From assembly GCF_000708265.2 (NCBI RefSeq), contig NZ_JCKI01000004.1:338840-402839 (forward strand): a DNA stretch of 64,000 nucleotides. Direction: 5' to 3'. The DNA is from Pedobacter sp. R20-19 (GTDB lineage Bacteria > Bacteroidota > Bacteroidia > Sphingobacteriales > Sphingobacteriaceae). Of this stretch, positions 35,369 to 43,819 are shown in pieces. A program made the position numbers and the translations under genes. The notes beneath the pieces are model-generated. The model was given only the letters and a program-made list of their open reading frames with translations. It was not told the DNA's origin and did no database searches. The stretch's first letter is position 1. Every line of letters begins with the position of its first letter.

Positions 35369-36553
35369 TTAGATGGGGAACGTTAAGGTAAATAACGTAC
35401 CTGTGTTTTGCTCGCTTTTACATGATACAGTGCCGTTCATTAAACCAACATAACGCTTTACAATATTTAACCCCAAACCTGTACCAGGAATGTCACCTGT
35501 ATTATGTGCCCTAAAAAAAGGCTCGAAAAGGTTATGTTGATCAATTTCTGGTATCCCAATGCCATTATCCTGCACCTCCAGAATCAGTTCATTTTCCTTA
35601 AGAAGGCTATTGAATTGGATTAAGGTATCCTCTCCAGAATATTTAATGGCATTGGATATCAAGTTGATTATACAGTTTTTAAGTAAATTTGGATCAAGTA
35701 ATACATCAGCTTTGGTGCCGGTATGCTCGTAGATGATATGCTGGTTCTGTTTGGTAATCAATTGCATCTCTTCCGTAATTTCTTCTGCAAAGCTAATGAT
35801 GTTGAATACCTGCTCAGTAGCTTGTACTTTACCCGCTTCTAGTTTTTCCAATGATAAAAAATCATTTAAAATGGTGGTGAGGTTATTAATAGAATTCTTA
35901 ATTTTTGCAGTATGTTTCTCTACGTTTACTGCGTCTTGCTTAACCGTATATTTATCTATTAATGAGGCTGATAACTGCATTGAACTTAAAGGGGTTCTAA
36001 ACTCATGCGAAGCCATAGAAACAAAACGTGTTTTAAGCTGATTAAGCTCTTTCTCTTTTTGAAAAAGAGCGCTCATGTTTTCCTTTGCTGTTTCCAGTTC
36101 CGAAACCAGTTTAATTAAATCACGTGTACGTTCTTTAATTTTACTCTCTAACTTTTCGGTATAGGATTTAATCTGTTCCTCATTAGCCTTTTCTTTTGAC
36201 AGATCATGAATAAACCCGGTATAAATTTTACGATCGCTAAATTTAACTTCACTCACGCCCAATCGGAATGGGAAAGTAGAACCATCTTTCTTTTGCCCAA
36301 GCACCTCTCTTCCAATGCCGATAATATGTTTCTTGCCCGTTTCATTATAATTCTGAATGTAGCCATCATGCTTGATTTTATCTGGCGCTGGCATTAAAAC
36401 AGATACATTTTTACCGACCAGTTCAACACGTTCGTAACCAAAAAGCCTCAATGCTGCCGGATTTAAATGCTCAATAATGCCTTTATCATCAATGGTTATA
36501 ATGCCATCAATCGCATTTTCTATAATTGCATCCAGGAATTTCGATCTGTCCAT
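35369..36553 (-). CDS. FixL-like PAS histidine kinase (probable haem oxygen sensor)
   Basis: 394 residues: PAS domain (1-125), coiled coil (~125-175), HisKA with H183 in SMASHEFRTPL, and HATPase with N, G1 (DNGIGI) and G2 (GTGLGL) boxes. It is soluble, with no membrane helix. The PAS domain aligns with Bradyrhizobium FixL: LMPAPDKIKHDGYI holds the haem-ligand His (H62, FixL H200), and HIIGIGR holds H76, I77 and R82 (FixL H214, I215, R220, the oxygen-contacting Arg). FixL R206 is replaced by Asn68. Oxygen sensing is therefore inferred from these residues. The partner is the regulator 31 bases downstream. Confidence 0.9.
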   Translation of the reverse strand: MDRSKFLDAIIENAIDGIITIDDKGIIEHLNPAALRLFGYERVELVGKNVSVLMPAPDKIKHDGYIQNYNETGKKHIIGIGREVLGQKKDGSTFPFRLGVSEVKFSDRKIYTGFIHDLSKEKANEEQIKSYTEKLESKIKERTRDLIKLVSELETAKENMSALFQKEKELNQLKTRFVSMASHEFRTPLSSMQLSASLIDKYTVKQDAVNVEKHTAKIKNSINNLTTILNDFLSLEKLEAGKVQATEQVFNIISFAEEITEEMQLITKQNQHIIYEHTGTKADVLLDPNLLKNCIINLISNAIKYSGEDTLIQFNSLLKENELILEVQDNGIGIPEIDQHNLFEPFFRAHNTGDIPGTGLGLNIVKRYVGLMNGTVSCKSEQNTGTLFTLTFPI

Positions 36554-36608
36554 ATTATCTGCTTTGCTGAGGTCGTAAAGATAAATTTAATTGAGACCAC
36601 TTTCAATA

Positions 36609-38387
36609 TTAATCAATTAGCAGCTGTTCTAATCTGTTCTCTGAAATATTCAACTCTGTCTGCAATGAATTTAATTGATCATCTGCACCATCAGCAATTT
36701 CATTAAATAGTTGTTTATAATAAGAGATCCCTTCTGATAACTGCAATTTAAAATGAAGCAGTTGTTTTTTCTTTTTCTCAGTAAAATGATTACAAAACTG
36801 CTGTAACTCTCCCTGAAAATAATCGATATACAACCCAAGCTCTTTAACAAAAATGTGCGGACGTTCAATTTTTTCCAACAAGTTTAAGCGTCCGTAAATA
36901 TGACCCACCATATCATCCATAGCATAAATACCTGAAAAATAAGCCAGATTAGGTCCCGGACAAATGGCTACCGCCTTACTTTCTTTAGGCTTAAGCATAT
37001 TATATTTTAAATAGGTAGATGCGCATAAACCTTCACAGAGACAAATTTTTTCTGTTATGGTATCAAACTGTTGTTGAAATTCATTTGCTGGCAGTGCTTG
37101 TGATTTCAATTGTTTGATTTTTAAATGTTGATATTCCCTGGATGCCGTGCAAATGGGCTGTTCGGTAAACTCGGTGTTGTTGCACAAATATTTTTTGGTA
37201 CAGGCGCTTCCGGGACGATTTTTATCTATCCTCCCTAAGCGCTGAGCATCAATGGTACTGTTTTTAAAATTATTAAACTGAATGCCCAATGGTGAGGAAT
37301 GGCTCAGGTAATAATCATCTTCTTTTGAATGGGCCAGAATATCCAGGGTTTCATTATCCACATTCGTTACTTCCGGAACCAAAAGAAACGGACTTCCCCA
37401 GCCCGTGGCATCCAATCCATAATGATGAATTAAAAACTGGTTTTCTTCAGCGGTACCAATTCCGCCTTGCACACTAATTCGTTGTGAAGGGGCAGCACTA
37501 ATATTCACATTTCTTTGGCTAAGTGCTGGCTCATATAGGGCGAATAATTCTGCATGCATGTCATTTCTTCTGACCTTAAATTCTTCCAAAATTGGTCCGA
37601 GCAAATAACCTTCCGTTGCAAAGGCATGTCCACCGCAGTTTAATCCAGATTCAACCCGAAACTCGGCTACCCATAATCCTTTTTTCGCTAAGAATTTAGC
37701 CTGAATTAATGCTGACCTAAAATCGCTTACCTTCAACACAATCTTTTTACTGATATGGCCGTTTTTATCAGGAAAAAAATCATCAAACTGAGTTAAATAA
37801 CTGTATAACCGTGGATTCATCCCGGCGGATAAAATGACCGAAGATGACAGTTTGCTTAGTGCAAAACCACGTAAGGCTGCAAGGGCATCAGAATTTTCAT
37901 CACTGGTAAATTCAGCATCGATATTCATCTTATCAACCTTGGCCATAATATTTACATCAATTGCTCCAGGTTTAATGTTGTTCCGCAGCACCTGTTGAAA
38001 CATTTCTTTACTTGAGCCTTCAGGATAATCCATCATCAGCTCATATCCGTTTTTTAAGCTGGAACCTTCTGGTAATAATTCAAAATACCGACAAATATCG
38101 CTTCCAGCTTCAAAGGCCTGCCTTTTAAGTTGTGCAACCTGATTTGAAATGGCATCTGCAAGAAAATTTAAATAAGCAGTAATTCTTTTCGCCCTACTGT
38201 TTGATGCAGATTTTAGTATTGGTGAAAAATCCAGTTCCATCTGGCGTGAGTGGTACTCCCTCATCCGTTCTATCAATTCATCATCTACAATGGATAATAC
38301 AGAGGAAATGCCATAACGGGCAACCTTTAATGGCGTGTCTATAGAATATCCAAGTCCTAAAACAGGGATATGAAAAGTATGTGGCAT
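36609..38387 (-). CDS. Unknown 592-residue protein, possible TIM-barrel flavoenzyme with Cys cluster
   Basis: No named family recognised with certainty. The N-terminus (PVLGLGYSIDTPLKVARYG) and residues 245-260 (RVESGLNCGGHAFATEG) with 306-315 (VQGGIGTAEE) resemble the phosphate-binding and active-site loops of FMN barrels such as nitronate monooxygenase. Residues 396-476 hold seven Cys (C396, C402, C413, C449, C451, C455, C476; note CLCEGLC), possible iron-sulfur ligands. The C-terminal ~110 residues are helical. It is the first gene of the operon with the FixL-like kinase and its regulator, preceded by the same operator and -7 geometry as ccoNO, so a low-oxygen redox role is inferred. Confidence 0.75.
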   Translation of the reverse strand: MPHTFHIPVLGLGYSIDTPLKVARYGISSVLSIVDDELIERMREYHSRQMELDFSPILKSASNSRAKRITAYLNFLADAISNQVAQLKRQAFEAGSDICRYFELLPEGSSLKNGYELMMDYPEGSSKEMFQQVLRNNIKPGAIDVNIMAKVDKMNIDAEFTSDENSDALAALRGFALSKLSSSVILSAGMNPRLYSYLTQFDDFFPDKNGHISKKIVLKVSDFRSALIQAKFLAKKGLWVAEFRVESGLNCGGHAFATEGYLLGPILEEFKVRRNDMHAELFALYEPALSQRNVNISAAPSQRISVQGGIGTAEENQFLIHHYGLDATGWGSPFLLVPEVTNVDNETLDILAHSKEDDYYLSHSSPLGIQFNNFKNSTIDAQRLGRIDKNRPGSACTKKYLCNNTEFTEQPICTASREYQHLKIKQLKSQALPANEFQQQFDTITEKICLCEGLCASTYLKYNMLKPKESKAVAICPGPNLAYFSGIYAMDDMVGHIYGRLNLLEKIERPHIFVKELGLYIDYFQGELQQFCNHFTEKKKKQLLHFKLQLSEGISYYKQLFNEIADGADDQLNSLQTELNISENRLEQLLID

Positions 38388-38406
38388 AATATATTTCTTT
38401 AAAGCA

Positions 38407-38414
38407 CAAACCTA
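38407..38414 (-). promoter_or_regulatory. -7 box (TAGGTTTG) of the 592-residue gene / kinase / regulator operon
   Basis: TAGGTTTG on the minus strand ends 19 bases before the ATG at 38387. No -33 TTG is found. Confidence 0.6.
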
Positions 38415-38454
38415 TTTAATGTACCTAAGGCCATGGCAGATATAGGTTACCTTA

Positions 38455-38476
38455 TAAAATGATGTAAGTCACTTTT
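38455..38476. promoter_or_regulatory. Crp/Fnr-type operator upstream of the kinase/regulator operon
   Basis: TAAAATGA (38455-38462), six bases, TCACTTTT (38469-38476). The right arm is perfect and the core TGA-N6-TCA is kept. The centre at 38465.5 is 58.5 bp from the near edge of the -7 box, as at the other two sites. Confidence 0.7.
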
Positions 38477-38484
38477 TTACGATC

Positions 38485-38517
38485 AAACCTTATAGGTTTT
38501 AAAAACCTATAAGGTTT
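38485..38517. repeat. Perfect 16-bp inverted repeat
   Basis: AAACCTTATAGGTTTT (38485-38500) and its exact complement (38502-38517) are separated by one base. The element lies between two divergent genes. A related half-copy (TATAGGTTACCTTATA) is at 38441-38456. It could be a dispersed palindromic repeat or a cruciform. Confidence 0.6.
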
Positions 38518-38584
38518 AATAAATCTATTTTTTTTCTAAAACCTTTAACCTACAGTACTGTTTTTAATAAAAAAGAAAAGATAT

Positions 38585-38785
38585 ATGGGACTTTTAAAAA
38601 CCGCAATTATTGGCGCTGCAGTTTATGCAGGCTTCAAATACATCACCAAGAAAGATCCGATTACCGGAAGATCAGTAGTAGATGATCTTAAAGATAAGGC
38701 ACCTGAATGGAAAGAAAAAGCAAAAGATTACCAAAGAGAATTTGAAACTAAATTTCAAAACGTAGAGAATGATTTAACCAGATGA
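38585..38785 (+). CDS. Small YtxH-like hypothetical protein
   Basis: 66 residues. A short hydrophobic N-terminal segment (LKTAIIGAAVYAGFKYI) is followed by an amphipathic charged helix (DDLKDKAPEWKEKAKDYQREFE). This resembles YtxH-type stress proteins anchored in the membrane, but the match is only in style. The gene stands alone on the plus strand. Confidence 0.6.
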   Translation: MGLLKTAIIGAAVYAGFKYITKKDPITGRSVVDDLKDKAPEWKEKAKDYQREFETKFQNVENDLTR

Positions 38786-38956
38786 ATATCTGATCACCGA
38801 AATCGCAATCAACCAACAGATGAATATTTGTTTCTGTAGGTAAGCATAAGGGATGATTATTGATTTCCTTATTTGGCTGGCAAAAGATTGAGAAATACCT
38901 ATTTCTGAATCCTTTGCCAGTTTTTATATTCCCTTAATATTCTAAAAGAAGACAAA

Positions 38957-39649
38957 TTGCAGGCAATAGACTGGAAACAATTTTTAATTGGCGAAGAGAA
39001 TTTCGAATTTTTATTAGAGATCGCCCTCCGTACATTCATCATGTACTTCATCATACTCGTTGGATTAAGGTTGCTTGGCAAACGAGGTGTACGCCAGCTT
39101 TCCGTATTTGAACTGGTGGTTATTATTAGTCTGGGTTCTGCCGCCGGCGATCCCATGTTCTACAAGGAAATTGGCCTGTTAATACCCGTTGTTATCTTTT
39201 TGGTTATTGTTGGTGCCTACCGCTTCACCACTTATTTAACCGCAAAAAGCGACAAAATAGATGATCTGATTGAAGGCAAATGTGTTTATCTTATTCGTGA
39301 TGGCGTATTTAACATCGATGATTTTAGAAAAGAAGCACTGGCTAAGGATGAATTTTTTGCAGACTTACGCCAGCAAGGAATCTCACATCTTGGACAAATT
39401 GAAATCACCATTTTAGAAACTTCCGGTTCGCTTAGCGTATACCTTTATCCGGATGATGCCGTGAAATTTGGCCTGCCTATTCTTCCTGATCTTTTTGAGA
39501 AAAAAATTAAGCTAATCAATACCAAAGATCATTACGCCTGCTCATTTTGTGGTGCGGTTGAACAAATTGAAGTGATGGGTAAGCACAGTTGCAAGCGCTG
39601 TAAAAATGAGGAGTGGTTAAAAGCAATAGATCGACGCAGGGTTCAGTAA
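38957..39649 (+). CDS. DUF421 (YetF-type) membrane protein with C-terminal zinc ribbon
   Basis: 230 residues, from a TTG start because no in-frame ATG precedes the first membrane helix. Three N-terminal helices (FIMYFIILVGLRLLGKRGVRQLS, PVVIFLVIVGAYRF) precede the cytoplasmic DUF421 domain with its RDG and FFADLRQQGI motifs. The tail has CSFCGAVE and HSCKRCKNEEW, a four-Cys zinc ribbon that many DUF421 proteins lack. Function of the family is unknown. Confidence 0.82.
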   Translation: MQAIDWKQFLIGEENFEFLLEIALRTFIMYFIILVGLRLLGKRGVRQLSVFELVVIISLGSAAGDPMFYKEIGLLIPVVIFLVIVGAYRFTTYLTAKSDKIDDLIEGKCVYLIRDGVFNIDDFRKEALAKDEFFADLRQQGISHLGQIEITILETSGSLSVYLYPDDAVKFGLPILPDLFEKKIKLINTKDHYACSFCGAVEQIEVMGKHSCKRCKNEEWLKAIDRRRVQ

Positions 39650-39723
39650 ATATTTACCAGGCTGAACATCATGCCAATGAAAAATAGATGGTGTTTTTCT
39701 AGGATTACATCGGCTATGAATAG

Positions 39724-39731
39724 TAAATTTG
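39724..39731 (+). promoter_or_regulatory. -7 box (TAAATTTG) of the 72-residue gene
   Basis: TAAATTTG with four bases between it and the ATG at 39736, predicting a leaderless transcript. Confidence 0.5.
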
Positions 39732-39735
39732 TGGC

Positions 39736-39954
39736 ATGACATTACAAGAATTAAAGGAGCTGGAAGATTTTTTTTCAAAAGCTGGCAAACAGCAAGTACC
39801 CATTTACCTTAATGAAGCTACTGTCATTACAGATTACGATTATTTTTTAGAAAGCCATTTCTTACCCCTAAAATTAAACCTCGATTCTAAAGTTAACCAG
39901 CCACTGCTTCATCGCTTAAAAATGCTGAAACTTTTAGTTGAGGCTAACGCCTGA
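39736..39954 (+). CDS. Small hypothetical protein
   Basis: 72 residues, soluble, with no recognised domain (TLQELKELEDFFSKAGKQQ at the start). The -7 box immediately before the ATG supports it. It converges with the next gene, five bases away. Confidence 0.6.
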   Translation: MTLQELKELEDFFSKAGKQQVPIYLNEATVITDYDYFLESHFLPLKLNLDSKVNQPLLHRLKMLKLLVEANA

Positions 39955-39959
39955 TTCAT

Positions 39960-40322
39960 TTATCGTTTATATACCAGCTTACGATGACTCGTTGAGGATG
40001 CTAAACTAACCGTTAACAATGCGGCACCCAAAAAAGCACCCTGAATCAGTAGCGATTTATTTTTGCGTTCAATACCCTGATATAAAGTGTATAAAGCAAT
40101 GGCGCCTATTCCGGCCAGTTCAATTACCCTTTTATTCTGGTGAGCAGGCGTACTTCTTTTTGAAAATGCAACCTGTAGTAAATGATCTACCAGGTGCATG
40201 TTCTTCCTAACCGTATTTTTAATGGCAGGCTTAGTGGCATAAATCCCTAAGCCATGGCCAACAGCTTTCATTCCATCCAGCACTATTCCTTTTTGAATTT
40301 CTTCACTTGTTTTTGTTTTCAT
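39960..40322 (-). CDS. Hypothetical small membrane protein
   Basis: 120 residues from the ATG at 40322; the frame extends nine codons further. Two C-terminal hydrophobic helices (VIELAGIGAIALYTLYQG and LLIQGAFLGAALLTVSLAS) form a hairpin after a basic amphipathic N-terminal half. Family not recognised. Confidence 0.6.
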   Translation of the reverse strand: MKTKTSEEIQKGIVLDGMKAVGHGLGIYATKPAIKNTVRKNMHLVDHLLQVAFSKRSTPAHQNKRVIELAGIGAIALYTLYQGIERKNKSLLIQGAFLGAALLTVSLASSTSHRKLVYKR

Positions 40323-40414
40323 CATAGAATCTTTTAAAAAATTCAACAATAAAAAAAGTGATTAAGTTTTGGATAGTTTGATTTTAATCTTTAGTAGAAC
40401 CTCAATAAATTCAA

Positions 40415-41419
40415 CTAACCGAATACCTCTGAAAATAGCTTGTTAGAATGAAGTTTAGCCTGTTGATCGTAAATATGAGAAGTACTCATGATCTCATTTA
40501 CACCATATTTTTCTACAAAATCTTCTAAATTCCCTTTGATGGTTTCTTTACTTCCAATAAAAGAATAATAAAGCATTTGTTCAACCGCTTCTTTTTCCAT
40601 CCGATCCCAATAGCCATTGATATTATCAAAGGCAGGCTTTAACAATTCACGCTTCCCGGTGATCACACCCAGGAACATTCGTTTTACCGAGCTGGATAAG
40701 AACTCAGCCTGCTCCTCTGTATCTGCCGCCACTACATTCACGCATGCCATTACGTAAGGCTCTTGTAAAAATGCAGATGGCTTAAAGTTATTTCTATAAA
40801 TGGCTATGGCCTGTTCAAAATAGGTTGGTGCAAAATGGCTGGCAAAGGCATATGGCAATCCTTTTTCTGCTGCTAACCGTGCACTATCGGTACTTGAACC
40901 CAGCACCCAAATTGGAATATCAAGACCCTCGCCTGGAAAAGCCCTTACATTTGAACCCCTGTTATCACTTGAAAAAAATTGTTGAAGGCGTTCAATATCT
41001 CTTGGGAAATAATGTGGGGAATTAAAATTTTCACCTCTAATGGCCATTGCCGTCACCTGATCTGTTCCTGGCGCACGACCTAATCCTAGATCAATTCTAT
41101 TAGGATATAGCGAGGCCAGCGTTCCAAATTGCTCTGCCACGATTAAAGGTGAATGGTTAGGAAGCATAATACCACCCGAGCCTACACGAATAGTTTTGGT
41201 TCCGCCGGCAATAAAACCTATTAAAACCGCTGTTGCAGAGCTGGCTACACCTGCCATGTTATGGTGTTCTGCAAACCAGTAACGACGGTAACCTAAACGT
41301 TCTGATTGTTGGGCAATTTCTAAACTTGTTTTAAAAGTATCAGCAGCAGTATGTCCTTCCAGTACCGTTGCCAAATCGAGTACAGAATAGGGTATATTTT
41401 TAAGTGATTGATGATTCAT
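40415..41419 (-). CDS. LLM class flavin-dependent oxidoreductase (luciferase-like)
   Basis: 334 residues, the bacterial-luciferase-like TIM barrel with the signatures [23 protein letters not shown] and [11 protein letters not shown]. It belongs to the YhbW-like MsnO8 subgroup, single-subunit FMN-dependent monooxygenases of mostly unknown substrate. It has a -7 box at 41444-41451 and is divergent from pta. Confidence 0.9.
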   Translation of the reverse strand: MNHQSLKNIPYSVLDLATVLEGHTAADTFKTSLEIAQQSERLGYRRYWFAEHHNMAGVASSATAVLIGFIAGGTKTIRVGSGGIMLPNHSPLIVAEQFGTLASLYPNRIDLGLGRAPGTDQVTAMAIRGENFNSPHYFPRDIERLQQFFSSDNRGSNVRAFPGEGLDIPIWVLGSSTDSARLAAEKGLPYAFASHFAPTYFEQAIAIYRNNFKPSAFLQEPYVMACVNVVAADTEEQAEFLSSSVKRMFLGVITGKRELLKPAFDNINGYWDRMEKEAVEQMLYYSFIGSKETIKGNLEDFVEKYGVNEIMSTSHIYDQQAKLHSNKLFSEVFG

Positions 41420-41443
41420 GGTATTGGTTTTCTTAATCTGATC

Positions 41444-41451
41444 ACAAAAAT
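41444..41451 (-). promoter_or_regulatory. -7 box (TATTTTTG) of the luciferase-like gene
   Basis: TATTTTTG on the minus strand, 24 bases before the ATG; no -33 TTG at the usual distance. Confidence 0.45.
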
Positions 41452-41722
41452 ATCCGATAAAAAATCAACTACCTGCATCATAAAACTTAAATGACTTATT
41501 CGTGATTGGCAAATCAGTTTTATTATTTTCAGTTAACAAATATTCATTTTTCATGTCCAAATCCAATATATCGCAACAAAGGTTGAAAATCTTGAGTTTC
41601 AGAGCACTGTCTTGTATAATCTTTTCCATCGGGTAAAAACTAAATAAGTATTTTATTTATTTAAAAATTTCCAACTATATTGGCACAAGTTCGTTATTAT
41701 TCAGATCCTTCTTTTCTTACAT
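41452..41722. other. Intergenic region between the luciferase-like gene and pta
   Basis: AT-rich, noncoding. A TATATTGG near 41676 is one base from a -7 consensus and may be the pta promoter. No Crp/Fnr-type palindrome of the kind seen at ccoNO is present. Confidence 0.45.
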
Positions 41723-43810
41723 ATGACTAAAAATATCTTTATTGCATCTGCCGAACCCTACACCGGGAAATCTGTTATTGCATTTGGTATGATCAACATG
41801 CTACTTGCCAAAACGCAAAAGGTGGGTTATTTTAAGCCCATTATTGCTCAGGAAGATCCTGATAAACGGGACGAACATGTAGAAGCCATGTTGGATTATT
41901 TTTCGCTTCCGGTAAAATATGAAGATGCCTTTGCTTTTACCAGGCAGGATATGCTTCAACAATCTGATGATAGCGGAACGATGATCAACACAATCATCAG
42001 CAAGTATAAGAAACTGGAAGATAATTATGATTTTACCGTAATTGAAGGCAGTGATTTTTTGGGCGAAGGAAGTGCTTTCGAGTTCGAATCTAATGCTTTA
42101 ATGGCAAAAAACCTGGGCGCTCCGGTTCTGGTCGTGGTATCAGGAAAAGGAAAATCGGCCAGCCAGTTGTTTAAGTCTGCTATTAATATTTATAAAAACT
42201 TTTTATTGCGTGATGTTCAGGTGCTGGGTGTGGTGGCCAATATGGTTCAACCAGAAGAAGCGGAGCGCATTAAACAGGCACTAACCAACCAATTACCTGC
42301 TGAATTATTAATTGCCGTTATTCCGGTAGAAAGTGGCTTGCAGAGTCCCACCATGAAGGAAATTACGACGGCATTGAATGCCGAGGTATTATTTGGAGCA
42401 GACTTATTGGATAACCAGGTAGACAATTTTGTTACCGGTGCCATGATGCTGCCCAATTTTTTAAGGCACATTAAAGATAACTTGCTAATTGTTACTCCGG
42501 GTGACCGTGGCGACATTATTATTGGTTCGCTTCAGGCTAACCTTTCTGCCAATTACCCTAAAATTGCAGGTATTGTACTTACCGCAGGCAGTTTGCCTGA
42601 TGAGCCCATGATCAGGTTAATTGAAGGCTTACAAACCATCATTCCTATTATTTCAGTACAAAAAGGCACTTTTGAGACCACTACGACTATTGGCTCCATC
42701 CACTCTAAAATCACCATCGATAATAAAAAGAAAATTGCCCTCGCCATTGATATTTTTGAAAGACATGTAGACCTTAAAGCCCTTGACGATAAAATTATCA
42801 CCTTTAGTTATCAAGGCATTACCCCACACATGTTTCAATACCAATTGGTGAAATGGGCCAAACGAGAGAAAAAGCACATCGTTCTTCCCGAAGGAAATGA
42901 TGAGCGCATTTTAAAAGCGGTAGAAAAATTAATTGCACAGGATATTGTTGACATTACCTTACTTGGCGATCCGCTTGAGATTGGAAATTCCATCAAGCGA
43001 CTAGGCTTAAACCTCGATCCAAATGCTATTCACATCCATAACCCGGCACATTCTGAACACTACGATCAATATGTAGAAACATTGCATGAGTTACGAAAAG
43101 CTAAAAACGTAAACCTGGAAATGGCAAGAGATATGATGACAGATGTATCCTATTTCGGAACCATGATGGTGTATAAAGGTGATGCTGATGGAATGGTTTC
43201 CGGAGCGGTGCACACCACTCAACACACCATCCGTCCGGCTTTACAATTTGTTAAAACACGTCCGGGTGTTTCAGTGGTGTCTTCTATCTTCTTTATGTGT
43301 CTGCCAGAAAGGGTAGCTATTTTTGGTGATTGTGCTGTTAATCCAAATCCAACTGCACAGCAACTGGCGGAAATTGCTATTTCTTCTGCAGAAAGTAGTG
43401 CTAAATTTGGCATCGAACCACGCATTGCCATGTTGTCCTACTCCTCCGGAACATCAGGTGAGGGTGAGGATGTAGAACGCGTACGTGAAGCTACAGCTAT
43501 TGTAAGAGCCAGGTATCCTGAATTAAAAATTGAAGGTCCTATTCAATATGATGCAGCGGTAGATCCAAAGGTGGGCAAACAAAAAATGCCGAATTCTGAA
43601 GTAGCCGGAAGGGCTAGTGTGCTCATCTTCCCGGATTTAAATACAGGTAATAATACTTATAAAGCAGTACAACGTGAAACAGGCGCATTAGCCATTGGCC
43701 CCATGCTCCAAGGCTTAAATAAACCCATTAATGATTTAAGCCGTGGCTGCACGGTAGATGACATTTTTAATACGGTAGTGATTACAGCTATTCAATGTCA
43801 GGACATTTAA
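41723..43810 (+). CDS. pta: Phosphate acetyltransferase
   Basis: 695 residues, the long form. An N-terminal P-loop/BioD-like domain (IASAEPYTGKSVIAFG) and a DRTGG domain regulate the C-terminal PTA catalytic domain (residues ~370-695, KRVILPEG-type start VLPEGNDERI, and ALQFVKTRPGVSVVSS). It converts acetyl-CoA and phosphate to acetyl phosphate. The ackA gene follows after nine bases, forming the usual acetate overflow/assimilation operon. Confidence 0.97.
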   Translation: MTKNIFIASAEPYTGKSVIAFGMINMLLAKTQKVGYFKPIIAQEDPDKRDEHVEAMLDYFSLPVKYEDAFAFTRQDMLQQSDDSGTMINTIISKYKKLEDNYDFTVIEGSDFLGEGSAFEFESNALMAKNLGAPVLVVVSGKGKSASQLFKSAINIYKNFLLRDVQVLGVVANMVQPEEAERIKQALTNQLPAELLIAVIPVESGLQSPTMKEITTALNAEVLFGADLLDNQVDNFVTGAMMLPNFLRHIKDNLLIVTPGDRGDIIIGSLQANLSANYPKIAGIVLTAGSLPDEPMIRLIEGLQTIIPIISVQKGTFETTTTIGSIHSKITIDNKKKIALAIDIFERHVDLKALDDKIITFSYQGITPHMFQYQLVKWAKREKKHIVLPEGNDERILKAVEKLIAQDIVDITLLGDPLEIGNSIKRLGLNLDPNAIHIHNPAHSEHYDQYVETLHELRKAKNVNLEMARDMMTDVSYFGTMMVYKGDADGMVSGAVHTTQHTIRPALQFVKTRPGVSVVSSIFFMCLPERVAIFGDCAVNPNPTAQQLAEIAISSAESSAKFGIEPRIAMLSYSSGTSGEGEDVERVREATAIVRARYPELKIEGPIQYDAAVDPKVGKQKMPNSEVAGRASVLIFPDLNTGNNTYKAVQRETGALAIGPMLQGLNKPINDLSRGCTVDDIFNTVVITAIQCQDI

Positions 43811-43819
43811 AAATAAAAC

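Noticed and set aside
40351..40372. A possible fourth AAAAGTGA operator.
   Set aside because: Only the left half-site is present; the right half has no match and no -7 box lies 58.5 bp away.
42085..42100. GAGTTCGAATCT resembling a tRNA T-arm.
   Set aside because: It lies inside pta and no acceptor or anticodon stems surround it.
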